Assembly (NCBI GenBank): GCA_015179025.1
Contig: WHUX01000091.1
Coordinates: 1-64,000, forward strand
Origin: Terfezia claveryi
Lineage: Eukaryota; Ascomycota; Pezizomycetes; Pezizales; Pezizaceae
Reading direction: 5' to 3'
DNA length: 64,000 nucleotides
Both the position numbers and the translations under genes were made by a program. The number at the start of each line of letters is the position of its first letter. Position 1 is the first letter of the stretch. Shown here one piece after another: positions 11,231 through 21,204 of this stretch. The notes under the pieces are model-generated. The model had not been told where the DNA came from. It saw nothing but the letters and a program-made list of their open reading frames with translations, and made no database searches.

Positions 11231-13190
11231 ATTCTAGTCATATAACTTATTCCATGTATTGAAATCAATCCTATTATTAACTAACCAGACCCTGTTAATC
11301 TCTAACGGTATCACATGTGCCATTCCCTCTATGTCCGAAATCCTAATAACTTGCATTGCTCCGTCATCCTCATGTTTCTCCATCTGAATCATTCCCTTCT
11401 CACTATGTGGCATACTAGAACCCTTGATTCTAAGTAACCTCATATATGCTACCTTATGTATTCCTTGCATCCTGTCCCAGATCTTGAAAAGTCCCTCCAC
11501 TCTAGCTACAGTCCAACCATCGAGGTGGCCACCGCTATCCCATAATCATGGCCTCCTCTTCACCCAAATCCAATCTGCTCTTACATTTCCCCGTCTTCTG
11601 AAGTCCCGATCCCCTGTCTAGCACATATGATAGATTTGTATACCATCTCCTTAAAATTGTTGCACTGGTACCAAAACCCTACTGTAGTACTCCCTTCCAT
11701 AGTTCGCTACCTCCTCTATGTTCAGTTGGTAATCTTCAGAATTACTGCTAAGCCATAGGTAATCTCGAAACCTACCGACCAGGTGTAGTATTTGCAGAGC
11801 TGTTGTAAGGATGGACAGGGGTTCTGGTGGTGCATTCCATACCTGCTGTTGGCCAGTTAATTTTAGATGATCTTCATTCTTGACTGCACCTTTAGTATCC
11901 TTTCTTATTGACACAACTAGAGCTTTAATGTTATAGTTAAACTTCACCTCCTTATCCTACGCACATAAATTTAACTCCAGCATTTTGAATACATGGTCTC
12001 TTGCATGCGTGTCAAGAATCTGGACAGTTGCATTAACCCTATTTGACTGTTTGTAGGCTTCTTTGAGTGGCTTGTGAAGGGCTTCTGTAATCTCCATTGA
12101 ATACTATGGGAGGCTTCTAAATTGAATGATCTGTTGTGAGTAATATATAAGCAAATGCAGCTTAGGGTAGTTGAATGTTACCTGACCCAGTATATTGGTT
12201 ACAAGGCCTTGTTGTTCCTCTCGATTTGCTGATACTTAGTTTGCCTTTTGGGTAGCAGTCACCATAAAATAACTGGAGATGGTTGCTTGATGAGCCTAAG
12301 TAGCTGCCAGATCCTTAGAGGCCCCCTTCACTTTCCTGTGGTCAGCTTTACTTGCACAAAATTCGCCAAATACATGCTGATACTTGTGGAAGTCCTGTAG
12401 GTAGTTAAACATATATTGAATAGTCTCTAGAGTATGACTTCAATACTAGAATATTAGGCAGAAGTCCAATAGAGTACAAACAGCTTGTATCGCAATCTTG
12501 ATATCAGCTTAAGCAGCTGGTATCAAGCTGCTGGTGGCCGTCTCATGATACATGGCAGCTGTAAAACAAGCAAGTATGACTCGTCCAAAACTGCACATTT
12601 CTATACTGCTCGACAAAATGATTTGGTGATACTACTTCCATAGTAGCGTAAACCCCGAGTACGATGGTAAGGTGCTCCATATTTCATCGAAAGTTGCAAG
12701 TCTTTTGTGTTTACTCAAGAACCCTTGTATCTACTCTATGAGATTTTTCTATACACCTAGATATATATTATGAAGTATGTCCACTTATACTATTATCGGT
12801 AGGCAGACCTTAGGAAGACCCTACAGCGCATTCTGGATAGGCTTAACATCCAAATCAGTTAAGCTGTTCTTCTGCATTAGTCCAGTCAATGTGGAGAAGG
12901 GGGGGTAAAGGGGGGTAACAAACATATGGTTATCATTGGCTGCCCAAAGGTGCTCATAGTGTATGTGGTCGCGCTGAGTGTATAGTCACTTTAGTAATAA
13001 TCCATGCTGATCTCAACTCGCTATACAGATTGGATACTGGTTCACTTTTATATAATGAATATTTATATTCTCTATATGATCTACAAGCCAAATAGATAGA
13101 ATTGGTATACAATGTCGAACATTCTCATCTTTACATACCATATCTGACCCACCAGCCTGTCAGGAGTCAGTGAATATCCTATAGAGTCTG
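11231..13190 (-). pseudogene. Plavaka/KDZ-like transposase relic
   Basis: Reading minus from about 13190 to 11234, conserved coding text can be followed almost continuously. Legible blocks are: HCIPILSIWLVDH (near 13100), VDILHNIYLGV then KNLIE (near 12770), a Trp-rich block with LLDFCL (near 12500), PKLHLLIYYSQQI (near 12170), a MEITEALHKPLKEAYKQSNR block (near 12090), HARDHVFKMLELNL (near 12000) and a C-terminal EGLFKIWDRMQGIHKVAYMR segment. The order and wording resemble Plavaka/KDZ-type transposases known best from basidiomycetes; this rests on recognition, without a search. At least ten stops interrupt it, all TAG, TAA or TGA that fit Gln, Trp or Arg codons changed by C-to-T on one strand. 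No terminal inverted repeat was found. Confidence 0.6.
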
Positions 13191-15207
13191 GTGACAGAAT
13201 CCTTACCTCAAAAATAGTGACTAGTGGTACCAAGATCCATTCTATCAGTTAGTATTATGTTTCCAAGGAGTCATGCTCTTGATTTCGAACTGAGAATCCC
13301 TTGAGAGCTGTTGTTCACTTCGGGCTATAAGCAAGAGGCCTATGAGGATTCAGGCTTGCTATGAGGGCTTATTTCATATATCTGATGGGGTGTTCCCCAA
13401 GCTCATGAAAATTGGCTACAATTTCTTATCGCCAGAAAAGTTGGTTAAGCATGTTTGATCAGAAGTTATTAGAATAGGTATGAGGCTGGAGCCAATTGGA
13501 AGGGTTATCTGGTAGCTTGTAAGTAGCTGTTCATAAACAGGAATGATAAATAAGTACCTGTGTATTCCACTACCAGTTCCCTGTATGTATTCTTATATAC
13601 ACTCTGTTGCCTTATTGATCGAAGTTCCCCTGAGGTTTGAAGACAAGATACTGAGTATACACCTTCTGGCAGAGAAGATATTGGATGCATTATTCAACGT
13701 CCCGATAAAAAAACATGACTCCTTTTTGGAGGTGGAAATCTACACTCCCATGTTACTATACTGGTTGGTTGATCAGTACTCATAACTTATTTTGCCAGGT
13801 ATAACTAGACTAATACCCAACTCTCAATGTCCGGAACATACCAATAGGGAGCAGTTCATACTTAAAAAATTGGTCAATCTGCTTCATTGTAGTCTTGCTT
13901 TGATGGAAGAATTGTGCTAGCTTATATTTATAAGCATTGGTAAAAAGTAATAAAGGATTCCATGATGGGTCCGAATCTAGATGAATAATGACTGGCATAT
14001 AACTTGCCCAACTTAAAGTGATGATGGCAGATACTCCTCAACAGGTGGATGAAGATTCAAGGAATCCGGTATATGTCCTTAATGTTCGGTACGTTAACGG
14101 TTCTAACTGTAGAGTCGGTTTGTGGAATGCATGCGACTGTTTGGTAGTGTCCAGGCATTGTCACTTTAGGCTACCTAAGAGCCTATGATAGTCTGGTACT
14201 GCATGCTTGAGGGTGAAAAGCATGCAATTGTTTTCCAGGGTAGTTTGTATGCAAATGTCACCCATAATAGCCTGCCATAGTAAACTGATAGTTACAAAAT
14301 TGATACTGCATACTCTACTATACAAATATCAGTCCCGTGGAATTTGTATTCAGAATAGTTCTTATATATAATGATCAGTGGAATCGCTAGGGCCTCAATG
14401 CAGACTTTCTATACCAGATTGGTTTTGGTGATGCCATTGTGTTTGAGTGCACTCAATAGTTCTGACAGAATCACTAAAGTCCCACCATACTAGGTATGCT
14501 GTTCAGGTTGCACCGAATGAGCAGGTATGTAATCGATAGTATGCATGCTATAATGAGTGTAGGTGACTCGTCCTATATAGCTGGCTAGTAGTTTAGTATC
14601 CATAGTATTGTAACGTCTCGACCCTCAAAGTTGTTATTGTAGAACCAAAGAAACCAAAAGGGAGAGAAGAGGAATCGAAGCAATGATGCCAAGATAGCCT
14701 TTCATAATGCTCAAATAGCCTGAGCGGAGCAGCAAATTGGGTCTCAGACTGAAATTCGTGGCCTGTGTTGCAATACTGTGAGGGGTCGGGTCATGCAACC
14801 AGACTAGCAATCTGATGGTCTGGATTGAGCTGATGACAAAAGATATTAACATAAAAGGGGTTTAAAGTAGAATGTCTAAACATTTTAAACCTGAATTAGT
14901 TTATGACAGTCTGTGACATAGTGATAAAGGTTTGTGGCAGCCCATACTTGATTGCTGAAATGAGTGAAAGGAACCTATCTCATGCCAAGACCCCTACTGC
15001 TAAGTTGTTCTAATGAACACTGTGAGAAAAGAAACAGATTAGACCTATTCTACTGACACAGCACCCCTAACTACAGTAGCAAACTTATATAGTCCTAAGG
15101 CAGTTAGTACGCTTGTTGTGAAATCAGTTATTCACTAGCGTAATTTGAATTGAGCTAGGTAAATGTATTTGAAATTATGCTAGCGAGTAGCTAATGGATA
15201 CCTATCA
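13191..15207. other. decayed repeat sequence, no gene
   Basis: No ORF with recognisable features; ORFs near 13543-13785 and 13810-13998 lack homologous text or context. One core AACCAGACTA lies at 14797-14806 without a clear flanking duplication. Confidence 0.5.
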
Positions 15208-15208
15208 T

Positions 15209-15260
15209 ACTACAATGAACCCAACCAACTAAAATAACCACAACCAGACTACAATGAACC
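15209..15260 (+). mobile_element. ultra-short insertion, 9-13-bp flanking repeat
   Basis: CAATGAACC at 15213-15221 recurs at 15252-15260; the match extends to 13 bp if the terminal ACTA is counted. The 30 bases between (15222-15251) end in AACCAGACTA. Only the last ~10 bases match other family members. Confidence 0.7.
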
Positions 15261-15403
15261 TACCGTAGTCAGTACGGAATATCTATCAGCATATCAATAG
15301 AGGCATGAATACTTAGCCTACCCATTACTAATTCTATATAGTACATTCTTAGACGTGCAACAGATAGGATTATCTATACATAGTCTCAGCACGTTATGCG
15401 TAT

Positions 15404-15449
15404 TCTATACCCTCTATAGGGGCTTGTGCCAACCAGACTAGTTCTATTA
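15404..15449 (+). mobile_element. ultra-short insertion, long form
   Basis: About 30 bases ending at 15440 in CCAACCAGACTA. The last 23 bases are identical to the insertion ending at 44150. The flanks (ATTCTATAC / GTTCTATTA) match at only 6 of 9 positions, so the duplication is eroded. Confidence 0.55.
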
Positions 15450-15794
15450 TAGTTCATTATAGTTTGTAGAGGGTAGTACAACCAGACAAGAGCCTATAGC
15501 TAGCCAAGAGAATCTAGTCTCGATTAGACCCTTATAGAGGGGAATCTTGAACTTATATGAGACACTATTTCTGAAACCAAGTCGGGGCCACTACGATATC
15601 TCATAGAATTCTGCAATTTTCTAGTTGCTGTGTTTGCCTATAGTAGGTCATGTCAGACTAGTACTTTACTAGTCTGGCTGGAATCGGACTAACGTTGCAC
15701 GGCTAGGTGTCTTGGCATGAGACTGATAGATTCTGTACTGACAAGAGCCCCCGACGAATCCTGAGCTTATTCGACAAGCTATATTTGCCTCCAT

Positions 15795-15828
15795 ATACTT
15801 TGCTAGTTGTACCAGACTAGTATATTGC
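15795..15828 (+). mobile_element. ultra-short palindromic insertion
   Basis: The 16-bp insert (15804-15819) starts TAGT and ends ACCAGACTA, so both termini of the proposed inverted repeat are present. Flanks ATACTTTGC and GTATATTGC match at 6 of 9 positions. Confidence 0.5.
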
Positions 15829-15854
15829 AAGTACCAACCATACTAATGTTGCAC
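15822..15854 (+). mobile_element. ultra-short insertion
   Basis: The insert 15831-15845 (GTACCAACCATACTA, one base off the core) lies between ATATTGCAA and ATGTTGCAC (7 of 9 matched). Confidence 0.55.
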
Positions 15855-15879
15855 GGCCTAGGCTTATAGGGCTCCTTAT

Positions 15880-15908
15880 ACCTGACAGCAACCAGACTAA
15901 CCTAACAG
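15880..15908 (+). mobile_element. ultra-short insertion, 9-bp duplication
   Basis: The insert 15889-15899 (CAACCAGACTA) is flanked by ACCTGACAG and ACCTAACAG, 8 of 9 matched. The one difference is TG versus TA, the RIP-type change. Confidence 0.75.
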
Positions 15909-16145
15909 GTGATCTTGCATTGCTTGTCTCGTGCCTGTTATGGTGGGGTTGTGCCAACCAGACTATGTACCTCAGTTGATACGCTCATGCAAAGACTATT
16001 CCTGACCCTCTGAGAGAGTCATAAGAGGAAGGTTGTATAACTAGACTACTAATACCCTGATAGATCTACTAGAGCCTATGGCTAGCCAAGAGAATCCTGA
16101 GCTAAAGTTACTTTACTACTAGTGTGGTTGTACTACCCCTCGCAG

Positions 16146-16183
16146 TTTGCTATATAGTTCTGCTAACCAGACTATTTGCTATA
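16146..16183 (+). mobile_element. 20-bp palindromic mini-element with perfect 9-bp duplication
   Basis: TTTGCTATA (16146-16154) is repeated exactly at 16175-16183. The 20 bases between (16155-16174, TAGTTCTGCTAACCAGACTA) form an imperfect inverted repeat with both ends of the family. This is the clearest two-ended copy. Confidence 0.8.
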
Positions 16184-16310
16184 CTAGGGCGTTATACATG
16201 CCAACTAGACTAATGTTACATAGTATAGGCTCATTGGGCTCCCTAAGCAGACTTGGCACTAACAACAAAGTACTAGACCATATGAGGTAATTTCCCATAT
16301 ATAGGTATAC
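16184..16310. other. degenerate copies of the AACCAGACTA family
   Basis: A further eroded copy (CCAACTAGACTA, 16197-16208) lies before a phrase shared with 15846 onward (aatgtt..ggct..gggctcc). The whole 15.2-16.3 kb stretch looks built from such fragments, with no gene. Confidence 0.45.
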
Positions 16311-16364
16311 TCGCTTTGTTACATTCGCTTTGTTGCATTCACTTTATTGCATTCGCTTTGCAAC
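16311..16364. repeat. 14-bp tandem repeat, ~4 units
   Basis: Units of TCGCTTTGTTGCAT type start at 16311, 16325, 16339 and 16353, with single-base variation. Confidence 0.85.
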
Positions 16365-16518
16365 TTTTGTATTATTTTATATAGTAATAGTCAAACTGAA
16401 GAAGAAAGGTCTTTGTTTAGTATAAAGAGATGTGGGGGGCTATTCATAGTCATTGACAGCATATATAGAGGAGTGTGAATGCTCTAGACTTACAGGGAAC
16501 TATACAACATATCTATCA

Positions 16519-16598
16519 TATACGGGGTCTATAGTATATGGAATCTACACTATATGGAATCTATACTATACGGGGTCTATACTATACGGAATCTATAC
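16519..16598. repeat. 16-bp tandem repeat, 5 units
   Basis: Units of TATACGGGGTCTATAC / TATATGGAATCTATAC type start at 16519, 16535, 16551, 16567 and 16583, with a partial sixth. AT-rich and partly self-complementary (TATAC..GTATA). Confidence 0.9.
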
Positions 16599-17010
16599 TA
16601 TACGGGAACAGTATGTACAAGTCAACTACAATCTGCTATTCCACTACAAGCAGGGTCTGGGGCCATGCTCTAACATAAACTATCTATAGGACATGCCTCC
16701 AAAGAGAAAGACACAACCGGCTGCAGACCCAACGGAAGCGGATAATGATCGGACCATGCGCCATTTTGCAGAGAGGGCCGGGTCGGATTGTTGACCAAGG
16801 ATGGCCAGAAATTTGGGAAATTAATGTTATAGTATACTGCAGGTGGAAGAGAACAAGGATAATCCCCTTCTCCACCGCAGTCATTTCTCGTCGTACGCCA
16901 GAAGCCATGGCTGATGTGCTACGGTCCTTGAAAGCACTCTGCGGTCGCTGAATTTACACTTCTTCCCCGCGCTGATCGGCATGTTTCACCAAGACTTTTG
17001 GGTAGGGATT
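16599..17010. other. no confident gene
   Basis: A short open stretch begins ATGCCTCCAAAGAGAAAG at 16694 (MPPKRK...) and closes after 33 codons. It could be a broken first exon, but nothing downstream supports a gene. Confidence 0.35.
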
Positions 17011-17240
17011 GTATATATGTCTCCAAAAGCACGAGTTTCTCGCATATATACCGGCGAATGCATGGATTTCTCGCATATATATATATATATATGTCTCCAA
17101 AAGCACGAGTTTCTCGCACATATATATATATGTCTCCAAAAGCACGAGTTTCTCGCATATATATATACATATAAGCCTGCAAATCCATGAGTTTCTCGTA
17201 TATATATATATATATGCCCGCGAATGTATGAATTCCTACG
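17011..17240. repeat. ~40-45-bp minisatellite with embedded (TA)n
   Basis: About five units, each combining 'tatatgtctccaaaagca', 'cgagtttctcgc' and a variable (TA)n run. Later units replace the middle with 'gcctgcaaatccatgag' or 'gcccgcgaatgtatg'. Long ORFs on both strands here are by-products of the repeat. Confidence 0.85.
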
Positions 17241-17530
17241 AAACATATCACAAAGCGTGAACTCCGCACATATGTATCTCTATACAACGACTACGATTTC
17301 CCAATATGACTATTTCCAGGCCAGGCATTGAATAGTGCGGGCGAAAGGGGGCTGAGCGCCATTGATCACTGTCATGCTACTTCTCTTATTATCCCTTATC
17401 TCATTGTCTTCGGAAAGTCTAAATTGTCAGCCTTAGCAGTCGGCCTTGGCAACTATGGTTTTCTTGTATATATACCTCCCTTCCCCGCCCATTTTCCCTT
17501 CGCTCTATATCCCACCACATTACGGCGGGC
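17241..17530. other. no gene seen
   Basis: Unique-looking spacer between two minisatellites. No conserved coding text on either strand. Confidence 0.4.
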
Positions 17531-17720
17531 ATTAGAGTGAGTATTGAAGCGAGTGATAGAGTGAGTAATAGAGCGAGTATGAGAGCGAGTATTGGAGCGA
17601 GTATTAGGGCGAGTATTGGAGCGAGTATTGGAGCAAGTATTAGAGCGAGTATTAGAGCGAGTATTAGAGCGAGTACTGGAGCGAGTATTAGAGCGAGTGT
17701 TAGAGCGATTGAAGCAGCGA
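17531..17720. repeat. 12-bp minisatellite, ~16 units
   Basis: GAGCGAGTATTA-type units run head to tail with a few substitutions (gagtgagtattg, gagcaagtatta). The period is a multiple of three, so several frames are open on both strands and would encode four-residue repeats (RASI/GASI or RVLE). There is no start context or gene around it, so a coding role is not supported. Confidence 0.9.
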
Positions 17721-18022
17721 TTGCATGTTCTATATATATATCTATTACGCAATACTTCTGCGTATATAATTATTAGCGAATACAATGAATATTTCCGCTG
17801 CATACATATTCAATGGCTGCAATAGTGGCTACGTACCTGGCTGGTGTTAGAGCAAGTGGTGAGCGGGTGTGCATTGTAGAAGACAGCGATTTGGGGCCCT
17901 GGTTTAGCAACGCCGGACATGGAACCTATACCATTAACAACATCAATTGAGTTGCTGATGCGAAAATATCCAGACATTGAAATATGCCAACCAGCGTCCG
18001 GACGGCTTTGGTTGCCCCAATG

Positions 18023-18109
18023 GCGTCCAGATTGTATTGAAACTCAGCCGGGCGTCTAGATTGTATTGCAACCCAGCCGGGCGTCCTGATTGTGTTGCAA
18101 CGCAGCCAG
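18023..18109. repeat. 29-bp tandem repeat, 3 units
   Basis: Units at 18023, 18052 and 18081 (gcgtccagattgtattgaaa...cagccgg) with several substitutions, followed by short 'cgcacaggacgcac' repeats to about 18150. Confidence 0.85.
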
Positions 18110-18159
18110 CTGTCCAGACGCACAGGACGCACAGGACGCACTCGCGCGAGCTCTCGCAT

Positions 18160-18651
18160 CCGGACGCCATTTTTTTCTTGCTGATGTAGTAGATGGGCCT
18201 ATTTAAGGTATATTTGGTATTTGAAAAGAATATTTACAAGCTGAGAACTATTCTAAAGGTTATAGACAAGAGAATTGGATACCTTCGTAACTTAGTTAAT
18301 AGGGTAAGGTTAAAATAATATATAGATAAAAAGGTAGAAAACTAGAGGAAGAGGATATATAAGAGGATATAGTATTAAGAGTATTTGATAGTTAGAAGGT
18401 CATGATATTTGAGTTGTTTTAGGCCTTTATTAATGTTTACTCCATCCCATACTTTTAGAGAGAGGATACTGTAGTACTAGTTACCATATAGCTGCATACT
18501 TAGCTACATATGTGGCTATAATAGATAGATAGCTTAGTCAGATATGTCGGGCTTGGCAATGCCTATAGGGTCATATGCCGGGCGACCTAGACTTAGAGAA
18601 TAGATGCTCATTTACATCCTACAGACGGAACCCGAATCAACTCAGTAAGCA
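18160..18651. other. upstream region of the three-exon gene, no gene seen
   Basis: AT-rich. The stretch 18540-18650 directly precedes the first ATG of the 18652 gene and would be its promoter and 5' UTR. No motif stands out. Confidence 0.4.
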
Positions 18652-20071
18652 ATGTCGTCAAACATGCTTCGTCTGTTTAGACAACCGGCGGTCCGCCTGG
18701 CTATACACCGTATTCCACGACGTATTCAGTTTAGGGGATTTATCAACGGGTCGGAAAATGAAGAGGGCTTATTCATACCAGGGGGGAAGCAAGAGGAAGA
18801 AGCCAGACAAAAGTGGGCTCCGAATAACTATGATCGTATAGTAAGTCACTCTACATGTAATGGGTTACTGGCTCAACTAACGGTCGGATACCCGGGAAAA
18901 CTGGTGAATAAGGGACCATGTCGGTTTTTGAGACATCTGCAAGCTTCCATGCAACTAGGCAAGATCTCAACATGACAAGTTGGCAACACGGTCAACACAG
19001 TAGGAGGAAAAGGAAAAATGTAGGTATGAATTATCGAGATTATCGGATTAAAGTTCAATATTCCAATACCTAATTGTCAACAATTCTAGGCTCAGCTACT
19101 AAGTCCACCCGACTAGGGCTTAAGGCCTATGGATACAATTCTTAACAAGCTAGTTAAGGATAAGATTGCGGATATTTTAGAGGAAAAGTTGGAGAGTGTT
19201 GGTCGTCGTCGCGTTCTCATAACTGAAGCGGTTGGACAAGCATGGCTTTGGTTACATACAGAGAAAGAAGAGAGTATTATTAAGTCTTTTAAACAGGCAG
19301 GTATTTCTATATCTCCTGATGGGACTGAAGATACAAAGCGGTGCCAACCAGACTAACAAAGCGTGGCCTCCCAGATATTACGGTAGGGCCATGGCAGATG
19401 GATGATGCGTTGGGTTCCGATGAAGAGGTTGAGTATATAGAGGAGCTACAGACGGCACAGAATGTGTTCATGCAGAGCCCCCTGTCCGAGGAACGGATTC
19501 CGGTAGAATTAGTATTAGTGCGCTTTGTAATTAGAAATGTCTCAAAAACCGACATGGTCCCTTATTCACCAGTTTTCCCGGAGTGGGATCATGTCGATAA
19601 GCTGGATGACCGTGTCGCTGGCTTGAGGAAGGCATGTATCATATTCAATAGTAGATGAAGCTTGACTAACGATGGTAGGACTTGGGAGATTTCAAAGGCG
19701 ATGTCAACAAAAGTCTTGGAGAGCTTGCTACGAGGATGGAAGCAGGATTTGGGAGAATGAAAACGAGCATGGAAAAGAACTACGGGGAGCTTAAAACGAG
19801 CATGGAAAAGAACTACGGGGAGCTTAAAGCTGATATAAAGCCACTTGTTTGGCAAGTCCGTATCCTACTTGGAAGGGCGTCGCTGGTATGTATAATATAT
19901 TACTCGTGAACTACCAGTTATTTCAATGCTGATATCCATTAGGTTATAGTGTTTCTCGTGAAAACTTATCTCGATGAGCACAACATTTTCAACAAAAAGC
20001 TGGCGGATGCAATGCCTCAACCTGTTTCTGGGCCAGCCGTTGTCGCCCATAAGATCGATCCAAAAAAATAG
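18652..20071 (+). CDS. hypothetical protein, 174 aa, three exons, mitochondrial-type N terminus
   Basis: The model joins 18652-18840, 19679-19885 and 19943-20071. Splice junctions are GTAAGT..TAG and GTATGT..TAG. Each exon is a whole number of codons (63, 69, 43) and the frame is open throughout, which strongly supports it. The first ~30 residues are Arg-rich, poor in acidic residues and amphipathic (MLRLFRQPAVRLAIHRIPRR), typical of a mitochondrial presequence. Exon 2 is a coiled-coil segment with an exact 12-residue duplication (MKTSMEKNYGEL and KTSMEKNYGEL). Exon 3 adds a hydrophobic LVKTYLDEHN helix and a Lys-Lys end. I do not recognise the family. Intron 1 is 838 bp against a usual 50-130 bp here, because it contains transposase-derived sequence. 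Whether it is still spliced out is untested. Confidence 0.6.
18892..19581. repeat. 45-bp perfect inverted repeat inside intron 1
   Basis: 18892-18936 is the exact reverse complement of 19537-19581, so the intron RNA could fold into a long stem with a ~600-nt loop. One arm overlaps the transposase-like ORF and the other is antisense to it. This suggests a local inverted duplication. Confidence 0.85.
19129..19658 (+). pseudogene. transposase-like ORF fragment broken by a 23-bp insertion
   Basis: The ORF 19129-19356 runs MDTILNKLVKDKIADILEEK onward, then GRRRVLITEAVGQAWLWLH and ISISPDGTEDTKR. It shifts frame at an ultra-short insertion and resumes at GLPDITVGPWQ up to the stop at 19656-19658. 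The wording resembles the C-terminal part of fungal DDE/pogo-type transposases; this is recognition only. The 15-bp insert plus its 8-bp duplicate is 23 bp, and removing it puts both halves in one frame. The fragment lies entirely within intron 1 of the 18652 gene, on the same strand. Confidence 0.6.
19333..19363 (+). mobile_element. ultra-short insertion with perfect 8-bp duplication, in an ORF
   Basis: ACAAAGCG (19333-19340) recurs exactly at 19356-19363. The 15 bases between (19341-19355) are GTGCCAACCAGACTA. Removing insert and one repeat restores the surrounding ORF, so this is an insertion and not a chance repeat. Confidence 0.9.
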
Positions 20072-20718
20072 GTTCTGTCGGTCTATAGATGGCTTAGGGA
20101 GGGTGCTTGCTGGTTTTTCAATGGTAGATCAAGGTGTTTGCTGGTTTGTATTACAAAAGGTGCTTAAAACGGTACGGCATTAGATAATCAATTCTGTTAC
20201 TCCGTCACATCTGTACTTCTCATACACTTGTGAATCAAAAAACTTGATAACCGCCCCTGCAATCACGCCCGGCAGCCAGCAACAACACGTCATATATCCA
20301 ATCATGGTCAAAATCAGGAATGCTCTAAACCATGATTACCCTCACATCCTGTCAAAATCTACAATCTACCACCCAATCTACAATAAAAAGAAGATCGCCC
20401 AAGTGGTCTTGAGCTATGAATACACGTAAGTACATAGCCTAAATTTAATTACATGGCCTCCCACGCCCCCAAAGTCACCGAACTTGTATAAGGTATTCAA
20501 AGCTTCCAGGGTTGAAATCGATTAGCCCAAAGGCGATTTTCCCTACTTTAAACCAGTGATATATGGTCAAAGTTATGACTGTGGAGTATATGGTACAAGA
20601 CATCTATATTTTGGGTCTACATATAAGGCATATGTAATTGTGCTTTTAAAAGGATTCTGAGTTCAAATAAAAACTTCATCTCAAGCGCAATCCAGTACCT
20701 CACGTGGGGAGCCGAGCA
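20072..20718. other. 3' region; one exon-like open stretch
   Basis: An open stretch starts at ATG 20304 (MVKIRNALNH...) and reaches a GTAAGT at about 20426, so it could be a first exon. No downstream exon was found. Otherwise there is nothing recognisable. Confidence 0.3.
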
Positions 20719-21069
20719 TCAGATATTGCATTCATAAGTAGCCAGAAATCTCGAGAGGGTTTTGAGGAGGCTATTCAGTTCGTAGTGATGATGATATTCC
20801 TCTAAGTTTCCATGAGCCTCATCTTCTCTATCTATAGGCTTTCCTTCCCCCGTTTCTGCTCCTTCCAGCTTTACTGGTATTGGCTTCGATACCAGTGTTG
20901 CGTAGTTTGGTTCTGGCATTATGAGTTGTTGCTCTAGGGGTTCTTGTTCTCTTGCCGCTACCTGTGACCTTCTTCTCCTACGGGGTGGAATTTTGTCAGA
21001 ATTTCTGCGTCTACTCGACTGCAGTGAGGTCGTAGTAGATGTTTTTGTAGAGTGGTTCTTAGGGAATAC
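20719..21069 (-). pseudogene. low-complexity ORF relic
   Basis: The minus frame is open from about 21069 to the stop at 20719, roughly 115 codons. It has a Ser/Thr/Arg-rich start (SSRRRNSDK...), RRRRR, a Glu/Gln stretch and a helical end (SLLKTLSRFLATY). No recognised family and no clear start. Its 3' part is duplicated at 21104-21204, which argues for repeat-derived sequence. Confidence 0.35.
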
Positions 21070-21204
21070 AAGTTACGCAGTGAAGCGTTGAGGACTCATA
21101 ACCTTTTGAGGAGGCTATTCAGTTCGTAGTGATGATGATATTCCTCTAAGTTTCCATGAGCCTCATCTTCTCTATAGGCTTTCCTTCCCCGTTTCCCTTT
21201 CCAG
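20760..21204. repeat. ~100-bp direct duplication
   Basis: 20760-20868 and 21104-21204 are nearly identical (ttttgaggaggctattcagt...), with small deletions in the second copy near its end. Confidence 0.85.

Noticed and set aside
14797..14806. AACCAGACTA at 14.8 kb as a dated insertion
   Set aside because: Core is exact, but no convincing flanking duplication, so it is counted only as a motif copy.
17009..17287. Overlapping ORFs on both strands rich in YIYIY and CLQKHEF
   Set aside because: They are read-through of a TA-rich minisatellite.
17453..17825. ORFs encoding RASI/RVLE or NTRS repeats
   Set aside because: The 12-bp array keeps several frames open; no gene context or splice signals.
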